Under the pieces are notes generated by a model. It was not told the origin of the DNA and searched no databases. It worked only from the letters and a program-made list of their open reading frames with translations. DNA of 64,000 nucleotides, taken from Sva-07 sp963717385. GTDB lineage: Bacteria; Actinomycetota; Acidimicrobiia; Acidimicrobiales; Ilumatobacteraceae. Where the stretch lies: assembly GCA_963717385.1 (NCBI GenBank), contig CAVQWE010000003.1, positions 1-64,000 on the forward strand, written 5' to 3'. Both the position numbers and the translations under genes were made by a program. Positions 7,674 to 18,992 of this stretch are shown piece by piece; within the stretch, counting starts at the first letter, position 1, and every line of letters starts with the position of its first letter.

Positions 7674-9758
7674 TCAGGTGGTGGCGAGGATGAAGGCGAG
7701 CGTTCTCGCCTCGTCGCGCCACGCCTCGTAGCGTCCGGTCGGTCCGCCGTGGCCGGCGCCCAGCTCGGTGCGCAACACGATGGGGGCCGATCCGGTGGAC
7801 ACGTCTCGCAGCCGGGCGATCCACTTGGCCGGCTCGTGGACGCTCACCCGGGGATCGTTCAGCCCAGCTGTGGCGTACACGGCTGGATAGTCGGCGGGCA
7901 CCGTGTTGTCGTATGGCGAATAGCTCAGCATGTACGACGCGAACGGCTCCGTACGTGGGTCGCCCCACTCTTCCCACTCGGTCACGGTGAGGGGCAGCGT
8001 CGGGTCGCTCATCGTGTTGACGACGTCGACGAACGGCACCTCGGCGACGACGCTGGTGAACAGATCGGGTCGCTTGGTCATGCATGCCCCGACGAGCAGC
8101 CCGCCAGCGGAGCCTCCGCGAATCGCCAGGCGTCCGGGATCGACGATGCCAGAAGCAATGAGATGCTCGCCACTTGCGATCATGTCGCTGAAGGTGTTCG
8201 ACTTGGCGAGCAGCTTGCCGTCGAGATACCAGTTCCGACCCAGCTCGCCACCACCGCGGGGATGTGCCAGAGCCCACACGTAGCCGCGGTCGAGCAACGA
8301 CAGTCGGGCCACCGAGAACCATGGTGGCAGCGACGCTTCGTACGCGCCGTAGCCGTACAGCACGCCCGGTGCCGTTGCGTCGAGCGGGGTGTCGACGTGG
8401 CGAACGATGTCGATCGGCACCGCGGTGCCGTCTGGCGCAGTGGCCCAGACCCGTTCGGCGGTGTACGAGTCGAGGTCGATGTTCGGTGTGGGGATCTGAC
8501 GCAGCAGTGTGCGTTCGCCCGACCCGGTGTGCTCGTCGTAGAGCGATGTGGGCGACGTCAACGACTGCACGGTGAAGCGCACCAACTCGGTGGCCCACTG
8601 TGGGTTGGTGGTCGGCTCGACGTCGTGTGGTTCGGTGCCGAGATCGATGATGCGCTCGGTTCGGTCGCGGAACAGGATCCGCAATCGAGGCTGCGCATCG
8701 ACCCACTCGTGGATCACCAGGTGGTTCTCGAATGCATCAGCGCCGAGGATGCGGCGGCCGGGTTCGTGCGCCACCAACTCGCTCCAGACGGTCGGGTCGG
8801 CCGTGGCAGCGTCGTCGTCGGCAATGAGCAACCGGAAGTCGACCGCCTCGTCGTTGGTGTGCATCACGAACGAGTCACCCCAGTGATCGATGCCGTATTC
8901 GACGTCGTCGCGGCGCGGCACCACGACGATGGGGTCGTCGGTGGGGCGATCGGTGCTGATGATTCGGGCGTCAGCAGAGGTGCGGCTCGCTGCGTGGATG
9001 ACGATCCACGCTTCTGAGCGGGTGGAGCCGATGGCGACGTAGAAGCGTTCGTCGGTCTCGTCGAAGACGCACACGTCGTCGGTGCGCGGTGTGCCGAGCC
9101 GGTGACGCCACACCGTCGACGGCCGTTCTTGTGCATCGGGCGTCACGTAGAACACCCATTGGCCATCTCGCGACCACGCCACGCCGGCGTTGGAGGTGTC
9201 GTCGAGACGGTCGTCGAGGTCGACGCCGGTGGTGAGGTCGCGGAATCGGAGCGAGTAGTGCTCGTCGCCAGCGATGTCCATCGACCAGGCGACCACGGTG
9301 TGGTCCATCGACATGTCGAACGCTCCGAGGTCGAAGAAGTCGTGGCCGTCGGCTTCGACGTTCTCGTCGAGCAGGACGGTGGCGTTCGCAGCGTCAGCGG
9401 TCGGTCCGCGGTGGTGGGTCGGGTAGCTCATCCCCTCGGTGGTCGTGGTGACGTACCACCAGGGTCCGAACTCGACCGGTGTCGACATGTCGGTTTCCTG
9501 CACCCTCGATCGGATCTCGCCGAAGACCGTTTCGATCGTGTCGGCGTGAGGTTCGAAGAAGTGCTCGGCGGCGGTGTTCTCTGCGCGCAGGTAGTCGAGT
9601 AGTGCAGCGTCGTCGATGTCACGCATCCAGGCGTACGGGTCGTCGACGTCGCCCGTCGGCCGATGCCAGGTGTGCTCACGTCGCTCCGCCGACGGTGGAG
9701 TCGTTGGTGCGGTCGAAGATGGGGGTGTGTCGGATGTCTGATCGGCTTGTTCGCTCAC
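7674..9758 (-). CDS. ptrB: Oligopeptidase B (S9A serine peptidase)
   Basis: Prolyl-oligopeptidase-family serine peptidase that cleaves short peptides, typically after basic residues. Residues near the start (TWHRPTGDVDDPYAWMRDIDD) match the family entry sequence, a beta-propeller follows, and the C-terminal alpha/beta-hydrolase domain holds the nucleophile in RGGSAGGLLVG (Ser about 548), an Asp in LNDPRVSVHEP (about 634) and the His in GAGHGG (about 669). I chose GTG 9758 (694 residues, normal length); the open frame continues far upstream over the ferredoxin only as GC-rich background. No signal peptide, so cytosolic. Confidence 0.88.
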   Translation of the reverse strand: MSEQADQTSDTPPSSTAPTTPPSAERREHTWHRPTGDVDDPYAWMRDIDDAALLDYLRAENTAAEHFFEPHADTIETVFGEIRSRVQETDMSTPVEFGPWWYVTTTTEGMSYPTHHRGPTADAANATVLLDENVEADGHDFFDLGAFDMSMDHTVVAWSMDIAGDEHYSLRFRDLTTGVDLDDRLDDTSNAGVAWSRDGQWVFYVTPDAQERPSTVWRHRLGTPRTDDVCVFDETDERFYVAIGSTRSEAWIVIHAASRTSADARIISTDRPTDDPIVVVPRRDDVEYGIDHWGDSFVMHTNDEAVDFRLLIADDDAATADPTVWSELVAHEPGRRILGADAFENHLVIHEWVDAQPRLRILFRDRTERIIDLGTEPHDVEPTTNPQWATELVRFTVQSLTSPTSLYDEHTGSGERTLLRQIPTPNIDLDSYTAERVWATAPDGTAVPIDIVRHVDTPLDATAPGVLYGYGAYEASLPPWFSVARLSLLDRGYVWALAHPRGGGELGRNWYLDGKLLAKSNTFSDMIASGEHLIASGIVDPGRLAIRGGSAGGLLVGACMTKRPDLFTSVVAEVPFVDVVNTMSDPTLPLTVTEWEEWGDPRTEPFASYMLSYSPYDNTVPADYPAVYATAGLNDPRVSVHEPAKWIARLRDVSTGSAPIVLRTELGAGHGGPTGRYEAWRDEARTLAFILATT

Positions 9759-9800
9759 GGTCGAGCCAATGTAGACAGCCAGCGGTACCGTTCGGGCACC

Positions 9801-10104
9801 ATGCGTGTGTGGATCGACCAAGACCTCTGCACCGGTGATGGACTCTGCGTCGATCACTGTCCCGACGTGTTCGCCCTCCTCGAGGACGGGATCGCCTACG
9901 TCGTCGAGAACGGCGAGGTGCTCAACGACCCGGGCGGTTCCGGCAGCCTTGCTTCGGTGACCGAGCGTCAACGTCGCCGACACGATCCACGCGGCTGAAC
10001 TGTGCCCCGGCGAATGCATCTTCGTCGAGGTCGAGGTGCCCGTCGGGGTCGGTGGTGGCGATGACGTCCCGGACCTCGTCGATCTCGCCGACGACGCCGA
10101 ATAG
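9801..10104 (+). pseudogene. Small ferredoxin, one apparent frameshift
   Basis: Short [Fe-S] ferredoxin for electron transfer. It starts MRVWIDQDLCTGDGLCVDHCPDVF with the first cluster-binding cysteines; the second part VADTIHAAELCPGECIFVEVEVP lies in another frame, reached by a one-base shift between about 9940 and 9985. The total of 304 nt is one more than a multiple of three. With the shift repaired it is about 100 residues with all ligands present (CxxDGLCxxxCP and CPxxC), so a sequencing insertion is the simplest explanation. TACCGT lies 9 nt before the ATG. It diverges from the oligopeptidase gene. Confidence 0.75.
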
Positions 10105-10141
10105 CAGCCAGCTGTCGCGGTCGGCCCGAGCGTGTCCGGCC

Positions 10142-10147
10142 TAGAAT
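10142..10147 (+). promoter_or_regulatory. -10 box TAGAAT of a leaderless gene
   Basis: TAGAAT is followed by exactly 7 nt and then ATG 10155, so transcription should begin at the start codon. Confidence 0.55.
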
Positions 10148-10154
10148 TTGGCCG

Positions 10155-10505
10155 ATGCCGATGAAGACCGAGTGCAAGAACTTCGAGAGTCGCACGTACC
10201 CGAATGGGGACACGGTACGAAAGTGCAACCTCGATCTCGCACCTGATGCCCCGTGGCGCTGCCCGGAGAACTGTCCGAAGTACGAGCGCCGCCTGGCCGA
10301 TGTTGCGTGGACACACGGCACGTTGATCGTGCCGCCCACGCCGCCCGAGCCGCAGGGGCTCGATGATGGAACGGCTGCAGCGATCCTCGACGAGGCCGAG
10401 GACATCCTGTACGCGGCGGGTTCGAGCATCCGCGCCGAGGTCGAGGCGGAACAGGCTGCGGCCGACGCGGGGTTCTTCAAGCGCATCTTCAAGCGCAAGC
10501 GCTGA
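10155..10505 (+). CDS. Conserved small protein with N-terminal cysteines, function unknown
   Basis: A 116-residue soluble protein. The N-terminal half has four cysteines in CKNFESRTYPNGDTVRKC and WRCPENCPKYERR, spaced like a small metal-binding knuckle; the C-terminal half is acidic and helical, ending in the basic tail FFKRIFKRKR. I do not recognise a characterised family. Its ATG has no ribosome-binding site but an ideally placed TAGAAT -10 box. It stands alone between the ferredoxin and the MFS gene. Confidence 0.7.
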   Translation: MPMKTECKNFESRTYPNGDTVRKCNLDLAPDAPWRCPENCPKYERRLADVAWTHGTLIVPPTPPEPQGLDDGTAAAILDEAEDILYAAGSSIRAEVEAEQAAADAGFFKRIFKRKR

Positions 10506-10555
10506 ACGGCGCCAGCACGTTCGGTCGGCGGCCTTCGTCGTAACGTCGCGCGGGT

Positions 10556-11818
10556 ATGGCCGACACTGCACCCATCGAACTCGATGGGCTGGCACCTGCG
10601 CACGGCAGGTTCCCTGGTTGGTGGGTTGTCGGCGGGTGTTTCACGGTGCTCACCGTGTCGTCCGGGCTCGGCTTCTACGGCCTCGCCGTCTACCTCAATG
10701 CGTTCAGCAAGGAGCGCGACTGGCCGCTCGGCACGATCTCGCTCGCCACCACGGTGTTCTTCGTGGTCGGTGGGGTGGTTGGGGTGTGGGTTGCACGGTG
10801 GATCGCCCGCTACGACGTCAGGTTGGTGATCGTCGGAGGCGGGGTGGTCGGCGGCGTTGCGCTCGGGGTGCTCGGCCAGGTCGAGCAGCAATGGCAGCTC
10901 TTCGTGGTGTACGCCGTCTTCGCTGCCGGGTGGGCAGCGGCGGGACTCGTTCCGGCGACCACCGTCGTGACCAGGTGGTTCCACGCCAAACGATCGATTG
11001 CGTTGTCGGTGGCGTCGACCGGGTTGTCGGTCGGTGGCATCGTGATCACGCCGTTCGCCAAACAGCTGCTCGACAGCCAGGGGCTCGCGGCCGGGACACC
11101 GTGGCTGGGCGCCTTGTTCGTGGTCGGAATCGTGCCGGTCGGATGGTTCCTCGTGCGCGCCGACCCCGAAGCCGAGGGGTGGGCGCCAGATGGGGTGCGC
11201 CGCCAGGCTGGGGAGGTCGCACCACCGCCCAGCGGCGTGGCGTTCGCCGACGCGATCCGCACACGCTTCTTCGTGTCGATCACCGCAGGATTCCTGCTGG
11301 CGCTCGGCGCGCAGGTCGGCGGCATCCAACAGCTCGTCAAGCTCGTCGAGGACCGCACCGACGAGCGCACTGCCCAGTTCGCTCTCACCGCCATCGCCGG
11401 TACGTCGGTGTGCGCCCGCCTGATCGGTGGACGCGTCGTCCAGCACGTCCCGATGATGCGGTTGACCGTCGGTCTGGCAGCAGCGCAGGCACTTGCGCTC
11501 GTCGTGATCGGGCTGGCGGAGACCACGTGGCTGCTCTTTGCTGCCATCGTGTTGTTCGGCGCCACGATCGGCAACATCTTGATGCTGCAGCCCTTGCTGG
11601 TCGCCGAACGGTTCGGCGTGCGTGACTACCCGCGCATCTTCAGTCGCACACAACTGGTGGCGGTGGTCGGTACGGCAGGAGGCCCACTGTTGCTCGGATC
11701 GCTGTACGACGTGTTCGGTTCGTACCGGGTGCCCTATGCCGTGGCAGCAGCCTGCTCGGTGGCCGCCGCGATCGTGTTCTCGCTCGGCGGCCCCGCCACG
11801 TTCACCGACGAAACGTGA
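10556..11818 (+). CDS. Major facilitator superfamily transporter
   Basis: Inner-membrane secondary transporter of 420 residues with about 12 hydrophobic segments (for example GWWVVGGCFTVLTVSSGLGF, VVGGGVVGGVALGVLGQV, ITAGFLLALGAQVGG). The layout resembles the monocarboxylate/oxalate-formate antiporter branch of MFS, with a long central loop near DPEAEGWAPDGVRRQAG. The substrate cannot be assigned. The stop codon lies in the palindrome at 11815-11845, shared with the convergent sufR gene. Confidence 0.85.
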   Translation: MADTAPIELDGLAPAHGRFPGWWVVGGCFTVLTVSSGLGFYGLAVYLNAFSKERDWPLGTISLATTVFFVVGGVVGVWVARWIARYDVRLVIVGGGVVGGVALGVLGQVEQQWQLFVVYAVFAAGWAAAGLVPATTVVTRWFHAKRSIALSVASTGLSVGGIVITPFAKQLLDSQGLAAGTPWLGALFVVGIVPVGWFLVRADPEAEGWAPDGVRRQAGEVAPPPSGVAFADAIRTRFFVSITAGFLLALGAQVGGIQQLVKLVEDRTDERTAQFALTAIAGTSVCARLIGGRVVQHVPMMRLTVGLAAAQALALVVIGLAETTWLLFAAIVLFGATIGNILMLQPLLVAERFGVRDYPRIFSRTQLVAVVGTAGGPLLLGSLYDVFGSYRVPYAVAAACSVAAAIVFSLGGPATFTDET

Positions 11819-11845
11819 TGTTCGGGGTCAGACCCCGAACATCAC
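11815..11845. terminator. Perfect 15-bp palindrome between convergent MFS and sufR genes
   Basis: GTGATGTTCGGGGTC, a single A, then its exact complement. It includes the MFS stop codon and ends 2 nt before the sufR stop, so it fills the whole convergent gap. Probably a bidirectional terminator without T-tract. Centre GTCAGAC as in 7633-7665. Confidence 0.65.
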
Positions 11846-11847
11846 AT

Positions 11848-12483
11848 TCAGCGGTGGACGGCGATGTCGTAGGCGCAGGTGTGGGCCCCGTTGGTCTTGT
11901 GGGTCACCCGTGCGACGGTGGTGTCGGGCAGGACGCCCTGGAGGAAGTCGAGTTCGCTCGAGCACGCTTTGCGGAATCGATTGGCAACGCTCCAGATCGC
12001 ACAGTTGTGCAGATTGATCCGGAAGTGATCGGGTTCGACCTGTTCCCAGTCGCACAGGTAGCCCTGGGCGTCGAGGAGTTCGGTGACCCGGGCGATGCGC
12101 TCTTCGATCGTGGTGCCGGCGAGGTGGATCTCGGCTTCGTCGACGAGGCGCTGGCGGCGACGATCGAAGACCTGGTCGACGAGTTCGGGATGTTCGTCGT
12201 CGACCAGTTCGAGCAGTTCGATCGAGAGGTCGATCGGGGTCGCGAACAGCGGTTCGGCGCGCCGAGTGGCGTGGTAGCGGTCGGCGGGCCTGCCGGTGTG
12301 GCCACGCTCTTGGCGGGACTCGATCAGCCCGGCCGAACGCAGCATCCCGAGGTGCTGGCGGACCGCGCTCGGCGAGACGTCGAGGGTGATCGCGAGCTCG
12401 TCGGCGGTTGCTTCACCGTGACGCTTCAACGCTTCGAGCACGCGCCGCTGTGTGGGCGACGGTGCAGCATTGGCGGTGACCAT
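11848..12483 (-). CDS. sufR: SufR-type iron-sulfur regulator of the suf operon
   Basis: Winged-helix repressor of Fe-S assembly genes. Residues about 10-60 (TQRRVLEALKRHGEATADELAITLDVSPSAVRQHLGMLRSAGLI) are the DNA-binding domain; the C-terminal half carries cysteines in HNCAIWSVANRFRKAC and HTCAYDI, a C-x12-C-x28-C pattern expected to hold an Fe-S cluster that reports cluster status. A Cys described midway between the last two in some cyanobacterial SufR is a Thr/Asp region here. ATG 12483 follows a TACGCT -10 box by 6 nt. It diverges from sufB with a 198-nt shared control region, supporting the assignment over a generic ArsR-like regulator. Confidence 0.85.
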   Translation of the reverse strand: MVTANAAPSPTQRRVLEALKRHGEATADELAITLDVSPSAVRQHLGMLRSAGLIESRQERGHTGRPADRYHATRRAEPLFATPIDLSIELLELVDDEHPELVDQVFDRRRQRLVDEAEIHLAGTTIEERIARVTELLDAQGYLCDWEQVEPDHFRINLHNCAIWSVANRFRKACSSELDFLQGVLPDTTVARVTHKTNGAHTCAYDIAVHR

Positions 12484-12489
12484 GCGGCG

Positions 12490-12495
12490 AGCGTA
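12490..12495 (-). promoter_or_regulatory. sufR -10 box, near-leaderless
   Basis: TACGCT ends 6 nt before the sufR ATG; the inverted repeat 12500-12534 sits immediately upstream, over the expected -35 position. Confidence 0.5.
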
Positions 12496-12499
12496 GTCG

Positions 12500-12534
12500 G
12501 TTTCACGACTTTCGCAAGGAAGAACTTGTGAAAC
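12500..12534. promoter_or_regulatory. Candidate SufR operator, inverted repeat
   Basis: GTTTCAC (12500-12506) and GTGAAAC (12528-12534) are perfect 7-bp inverted arms separated by 21 nt, in the control region between sufR and sufB. The position next to the sufR -10 box fits autorepression and control of the suf operon. Binding by SufR is inferred. Confidence 0.5.
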
Positions 12535-12681
12535 GCCATCCGTGCTGGTAGCAAGATGTGTGATGACGGAACAACCACCCCGGCTCAGGCAGGAGTCACC
12601 GACCGGCGCACACGTGCGGTCGGTAGCGTGGCCCACGGCCGAATCGGCTGAACTGCCCACCGGTGACCGAGAGGAATGGCG

Positions 12682-14909
<2,228 letters not shown>

Positions 14910-14911
14910 CG

Positions 14912-16142
14912 ATGAGTTCCACAACTGCAGCCACCAGCGGGTCTCGGTTCCATCGAGCTGCTCGACGGCGTGGCCATGCCGACCAAGCGCAACGAAGCGT
15001 GGCGATACGCGCCCCACCGCCAGCTCGCCGAGTTGTCGTTCGGCCCGACGGTGGCCGGCCAGGTCGAGTTGCCGTTCGATCTCGACGAGCGTCTCGGCTA
15101 CCTCGACGGCCCTCGCATCGTCGTGGTCAACGGTGCGGTCGATCTCTCTCGTTCGAACATGGTCGAGATCGATGGCCTGCACCTCGCTTCCCTGGCCGAC
15201 GTTGCCGAGTCGCAGCCCGAACTCGTGCGTTCGCACACCGATGGCGTCGCCGTCGCCGATGCGTTCGTGGCGTTCAACCTGGTCTACGGCACCGACGGCG
15301 CGGTCATTCGGGTCGATCCAGGCGTCGAGGTCGGAGCTGCCATTCACGTCGTCGACATCGTGGTACCCGGTTCGGTGACGAACGCCTCGAGCACCGGCGT
15401 CGTCATCGATCTCGGCGCAGGCGCCGCAGCGACCGTCGTCGAGAGCCGCATCGGAGTCGGCGAAACGTTCGGCGGATCGAACGTTCGCACCAGCATCACC
15501 CTGGGAGCCGACGCAGTGCTCGAACACGTCGTCATCCAAGATCTGCCGGCCACCCAACTGCACCTCAGCCGAGTCGAGGCCACCCAGGGCGAGCGCAGCA
15601 CGCTGCGAACCCGGTCGTTCAATCTGGGCGCTGCCTACGGGCGGCTCGCATGCCATGTCGAACTGGTTGGAGCCGGTGCCGACGCCGACCTGTCGGGACT
15701 CTTCTTCGGTGTCGGCGAGCAGATCCTCGACCAGCAGATCACCGTGATCCACAACGCCCCCGACTGCACGAGCCGCCAGATGTTCCGCGGTGTGCTCGAC
15801 GACGCGAGCACGGGTGTGTTCAACGGCGGTATCGACGTGTGCCCGGGGGCCGACGGCACCGATGCCGAGCAATCCAACGACAACTTGTTGCTGTCGGACC
15901 GTGCCGAGGTGAACACTCAACCTCGTCTCGAGATTCTCGCCGACGAGGTGGCCTGCAAGCACGGTGCCACCGTCGGCCAACTCGACGACACGGCGCTCTA
16001 CTACCTGCGTTCTCGTGGCATCAACGCCGACGAGGCACGGCGACTGCTGATCAACGGATTCGCCGACCAGATCGTCGACGACGTCACCGTCGAGGCCGTT
16101 GCGAACTGGATCACCCGTCGACTCGGACACGATCATGACTGA
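14912..16142 (+). CDS. sufD: Fe-S assembly protein SufD, apparent frameshift near its 5' end
   Basis: Partner of SufB in the SufBCD scaffold. The family sequence IELLDGVAMPTKRNEAWRYAPHRQLA is in the frame that is open from GTG 14970, but residues before it (LGSIELLDGVAMP) and the natural start ATG 14912 (MSSTTAATSG) are joined only by a one-base shift at about 14940. The length from 14912 to the stop is one base more than a multiple of three, consistent with a single inserted base. An intact alternative is translation from GTG 14970 (390 residues). The C-terminal core EILADEVACKHGATVGQLDDTALYYLRSRG is typical. The stop overlaps the sufT start by 8 nt. Confidence 0.9.
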
Positions 16143-16752
16143 TCAGCAAAACGCCGCCGCCAACGAGCCCACTGCCGATGTCGGCGTGGGGGTTGGAGTT
16201 GGCGTGCGCAAGGGATTTGCTCTGCCGCGCGACTGCGAGGTCACGATCGTTCCTGCGGGGCACCGCACGATGTTGGCCAAGGGCGACCGGGTCACGTTGC
16301 TGCAGGCGCTCGGTGGCACCGCCACGGTCAAGACCCGCGAGGGCGAGATGGCGCGACTCAGCCGGAGTGACTCGATCGAATTCGGCTTCATCGACGCCCC
16401 CGCCGCCGCCGGCGGCGAGTCGGTGGCGGACGACGTCCCGTTCAGCGTCGATCGTGTCTGGGAGGCCGCCACGACGGTCTACGACCCCGAGATCCCGGTC
16501 GACATCGTCGAGCTCGGCCTCGTGTACCGCGTCGACGCATCGCAGCTGGCCTCAGGCGGATGGCGGGTCGAGGTCGACATGTCGGTCACGGCGCCGTTCT
16601 GCGGCATGGGCGACATCTTGCGCCAGGACCTCCACGACGCGGTCGCTGCACTGAACGGGGTCGACGACGTCGAGGTCAAGCTCGTGTTCGACCCGCCGTG
16701 GGATGCGTCACGCCTCTCCGACGTGGCCCGGCTCGAACTCGGCATGATGTAG
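16135..16752 (+). CDS. sufT: Fe-S maturation factor SufT (DUF59/MIP18)
   Basis: Auxiliary Fe-S maturation protein. The C-terminal DUF59 domain reads VWEAATTVYDPEIPVDIVELGLVYRV ..VTAPFCGMGDILRQDL ..VKLVFDPPWDASRLSDVARLELGMM, with the conserved Cys in APFCGMG. The N-terminal 100 residues (RDCEVTIVPAGHRTMLAKGDRVTLLQALGG) are the small beta-domain that defines SufT over simple DUF59 proteins. I start at ATG 16135, 8 nt inside sufD; a frame extension to 16099 is part of sufD. Last gene of the operon. Confidence 0.92.
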   Translation: MTDQQNAAANEPTADVGVGVGVGVRKGFALPRDCEVTIVPAGHRTMLAKGDRVTLLQALGGTATVKTREGEMARLSRSDSIEFGFIDAPAAAGGESVADDVPFSVDRVWEAATTVYDPEIPVDIVELGLVYRVDASQLASGGWRVEVDMSVTAPFCGMGDILRQDLHDAVAALNGVDDVEVKLVFDPPWDASRLSDVARLELGMM

Positions 16753-16813
16753 CACGCTTCGACCGGCCGACGCGTCCGTGCGGTCGACTGGCGCTGGCCG
16801 CGCCCGAGGTGCG

Positions 16814-17103
16814 TCAGCTACCCGGCTTCGGGTCGTTGTCCGCAGCAGGGGCGTCCGGCGCCGGCAGTGTTTCGGTCGGAAGCGGCGCAGTGCCGGTCGT
16901 CGTCGCGAATCGCCGGAGATCTTCTTCGCCGCCTCGTCGACCTTCGCGGTGATCGAGGCGCTCTTGCCCTTGGTGACCTTGTCGACCTGATCGGTCGCCT
17001 TGTCGACGAGCGGCGCCACCTTGTGCTTGTTCTTCTCGTACTGCTCGGTGGCCTTGTCCTTGTTCTTGGAGAACTGCTGCTTGACGGTGTCGAGGAAGCC
17101 CAT
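16814..17103 (-). CDS. MT0933-like small Lys-rich helical protein, apparent frameshift
   Basis: Short lysine-rich helical protein beginning MGFLDTVKQQFSKNKDKATEQYEKNKHK and continuing VDKATDQVDKVTKGKSASITAKVDEAAKKISGD. This resembles the actinobacterial Rv0909/MT0933-like family, sometimes annotated as antitoxins, though no toxin gene is adjacent. After KKISGD the sensible continuation (ATTTGTAPLPTETLPAPDAP..PKPGS, stop at 16814) is in another frame; the span is one base short of a multiple of three, so one base is probably missing near 16905-16915. It is convergent with sufT. Confidence 0.6.
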
Positions 17104-17186
17104 GGCGACCAAACTACTGCCCTGACGGCAACTCCGGGCGACGTCGCACCCTCGCACCAGCGTGACAGCGGCTACCGTCGTCGCCG

Positions 17187-17667
17187 ATGGCTGAGGCACT
17201 GCATCGCAACGTGAGCCGGGTGGTCGAGGCCGGTGCTGCGATCGGCGTCGATGTGCAGCCGGTTCGCTTCCCTGATGGCACCAAGACCGCGGTCGACGCT
17301 GCATCGGCGATCGGCTGTGATGTGGGCCAGATCGTGAAGAGTCTGATCTTCGCCGTCGACGGCGAGGTGGTGCTCGCCTACGTGAGTGGGGCAAACCAGC
17401 TCGACGAGGCGAAGCTGGCGCTCGCGGCCGACGGGGCGGTCTGCAGCCGCGTCGACGCCGACACGGTTCGGGCGGCCACCGGGTTCCCGATCGGCGGCGT
17501 GCCGCCATTTGGAAGTGCAACCCCTCTGCGGGCCTTTGTCGATCCAGATCTGTTGGTCTACGACGAGGTGTGGGCAGTCGGCTGGAACCTGGCATGACGT
17601 GTTCGCTCTCGACCCGACCGATCTGGTGCGAGCGTCCGGGGGAGTGGTCACCGATCTGAAGCGCTGA
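17187..17667 (+). CDS. ybaK: YbaK/ProX-type aminoacyl-tRNA deacylase, apparent frameshift near the end
   Basis: Hydrolyses misacylated tRNA in trans. The YbaK core is clear: VGQIVKSLIFAVDGEVVLAYVSGANQLDEAKLA and ATGFPIGGVPPFG, with the catalytic Lys in IVKSL and the GGVPPFG loop. At about 17578 the frame changes: YDEVWA joins AGTWHDVFALDPTDLVRASGGVV in a second frame, ending at 17667. Without the shift it stops at 17597. The span is one base over a multiple of three. ATG 17187 follows TACCGT by 8 nt. Confidence 0.8.
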
Positions 17668-17734
17668 CGAGCCGGCGGGATTGGATGGTGGTCGGTGGCT
17701 AGCTCGCAACGCTTTCCCGATGGGCCTGGGGGCT

Positions 17735-17929
17735 CACGCTGGCGTCGATGTCGGGTGTGCCGAGAACGATGTGGCCCATGCCCTGGTCACCGGTCGTGAA
17801 CCCGCTGGTGCCGTTCGGTGAGATGAATGGTTCGTGGTCGTGAACGACGCCGTGGAAGAACTCGGCGGCGAATCCGCCGGGGTCCGTCGTGGAGATCAGT
17901 CCCCGAACCCGTCGTTCGTCGCAGTCGGC
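17735..17929 (-). pseudogene. Fragment of an extradiol-dioxygenase-like (VOC) enzyme
   Basis: About 65 residues (RGLISTTDPGGFAAEFFHG..FISPNGTSGFTTGDQGMGHIVLGTPD) match the middle of BphC-type extradiol dioxygenases, where the second glyoxalase-fold domain starts with a metal-binding His in QGMGHIV. The rest of the enzyme is absent on both sides, so this is a remnant. Confidence 0.6.
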
Positions 17930-18059
17930 CGCAGACGCCCGAGCGATCGTGAACCCGGCGTTCCGACTTGGCGCAGCGCACCGAGCGGCTCCCACAACAG
18001 TAGACATTGCGTGCGACACGTCACGTAAGGTTCCGCGTTCCACACAGAGAGGGGCGCCG

Positions 18060-18587
18060 ATGGCGATCACATTCGAACCTGCAGACGCCCGCCGCGATCG
18101 AGCGGTATTGACCGAGCTCAACATCGCCTACCTCGACTGGCTCGACGCCAGCATCCAGGAGGCCTTCGGGCTCGACCTGCCGTCGCTGTTGGGGCAGCCG
18201 ATCGCCGACTACGTGGCCGACACGCTCGACAAGCTGTGCGCAGCGGAACCACCAGAGGGCGTGTTCTACATCGTTCGTCGCGACGGGCAGGCCGTCGGCA
18301 TGGGCGGCGTGCGCCGCACCGGCGATGGGGCATCGGAGATGAAGCGGGTATTCGTGCGCCCGGACCAACGTGGTGGTGGGCTGGGAGCCGTCATCGTGCG
18401 GCGTTTGATCGCCGACGCGGCATCGTTCGGGTATGCGAGCATGCGGCTCGACTCGGGCCCGTTCATGACGTCGGCCCATCGGCTCTACGAAGCAGAAGGG
18501 TTCCGAGATCGACCCATCTACGACGGTGCCGAAGTGCCGAGCGAGCTGCACCACGACTGGCGGTTCATGGAGCTCAGCCTGCGATGA
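18060..18587 (+). CDS. GNAT-family N-acetyltransferase
   Basis: Acetyl-CoA-dependent acetyltransferase of 175 residues. The GNAT core is present: VGMGGVRRTGDGASEMKRVFVRPDQRGGGLGAVIVRRLIADA (motif A, acetyl-CoA pyrophosphate loop RGGGLG) and TSAHRLYEAEGFRDRPIY (motif B). ATG 18060 is preceded by AGAGAGGGG at good spacing; a longer frame from 17889 overlaps remnant sequence. Substrate unknown. It sits among gene remnants but is itself intact. Confidence 0.85.
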   Translation: MAITFEPADARRDRAVLTELNIAYLDWLDASIQEAFGLDLPSLLGQPIADYVADTLDKLCAAEPPEGVFYIVRRDGQAVGMGGVRRTGDGASEMKRVFVRPDQRGGGLGAVIVRRLIADAASFGYASMRLDSGPFMTSAHRLYEAEGFRDRPIYDGAEVPSELHHDWRFMELSLR

Positions 18588-18619
18588 CCAGGGATCGGTC
18601 GACGATGCCGGTCAAGGCA

Positions 18620-18949
18620 TCACGGCCCACTCGATGACCCCGCCCGGTCACCCGGCTGCAACGACAGGTTCAGCCGATCCATACCCGGCGTCGTCATGTA
18701 CGGCCGCGCATGATGCCTCCAGTCGTAACGGACGGGCCTTCCTGCAAAGGAGACGGTGAGGAACTTCCACACTCCGTCTTGTTTGATGAGCGTGAAGTAG
18801 TCGATGTTGTGGCGTTCAGGTCGACCATCGATGTGCAAGACGGCGTCGGCTCTGACGAAGGCAAGATGCCCGCCGTCGACAGGAACGCTCCAGTCTTCGA
18901 CCGGCTCGGTGTAGAGGATCCGGATCGACCTCTGATCTGGCGTCAGCAA
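18620..18949 (-). pseudogene. NTF2/SnoaL-like protein, 5' end missing
   Basis: The 109 residues include VPVDGGHLAFVRADAVLHIDGRPERHNIDYFTLIKQDGVWKFLTVSFAGRPV, the beta-sheet part of a SnoaL-like/lumazine-binding NTF2-fold domain. A stop codon lies in frame shortly upstream (about 18967) and no ATG or GTG precedes the domain, so the N-terminal helices are lost or in another frame. Confidence 0.5.
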
Positions 18950-18992
18950 TGAAGGCTCCAGCGGTCATGGGATCCCAAGTGTCGATGAGGCT

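Noticed and set aside
7234..8706. Long minus-strand Arg-rich open frame
   Set aside because: Overlaps two well-supported genes in shadow frames and has no recognisable domain.
9759..10595. N-terminal extension of the oligopeptidase frame to 10595
   Set aside because: Runs antisense through the ferredoxin and the small Cys-rich gene; family sequence begins just after GTG 9758.
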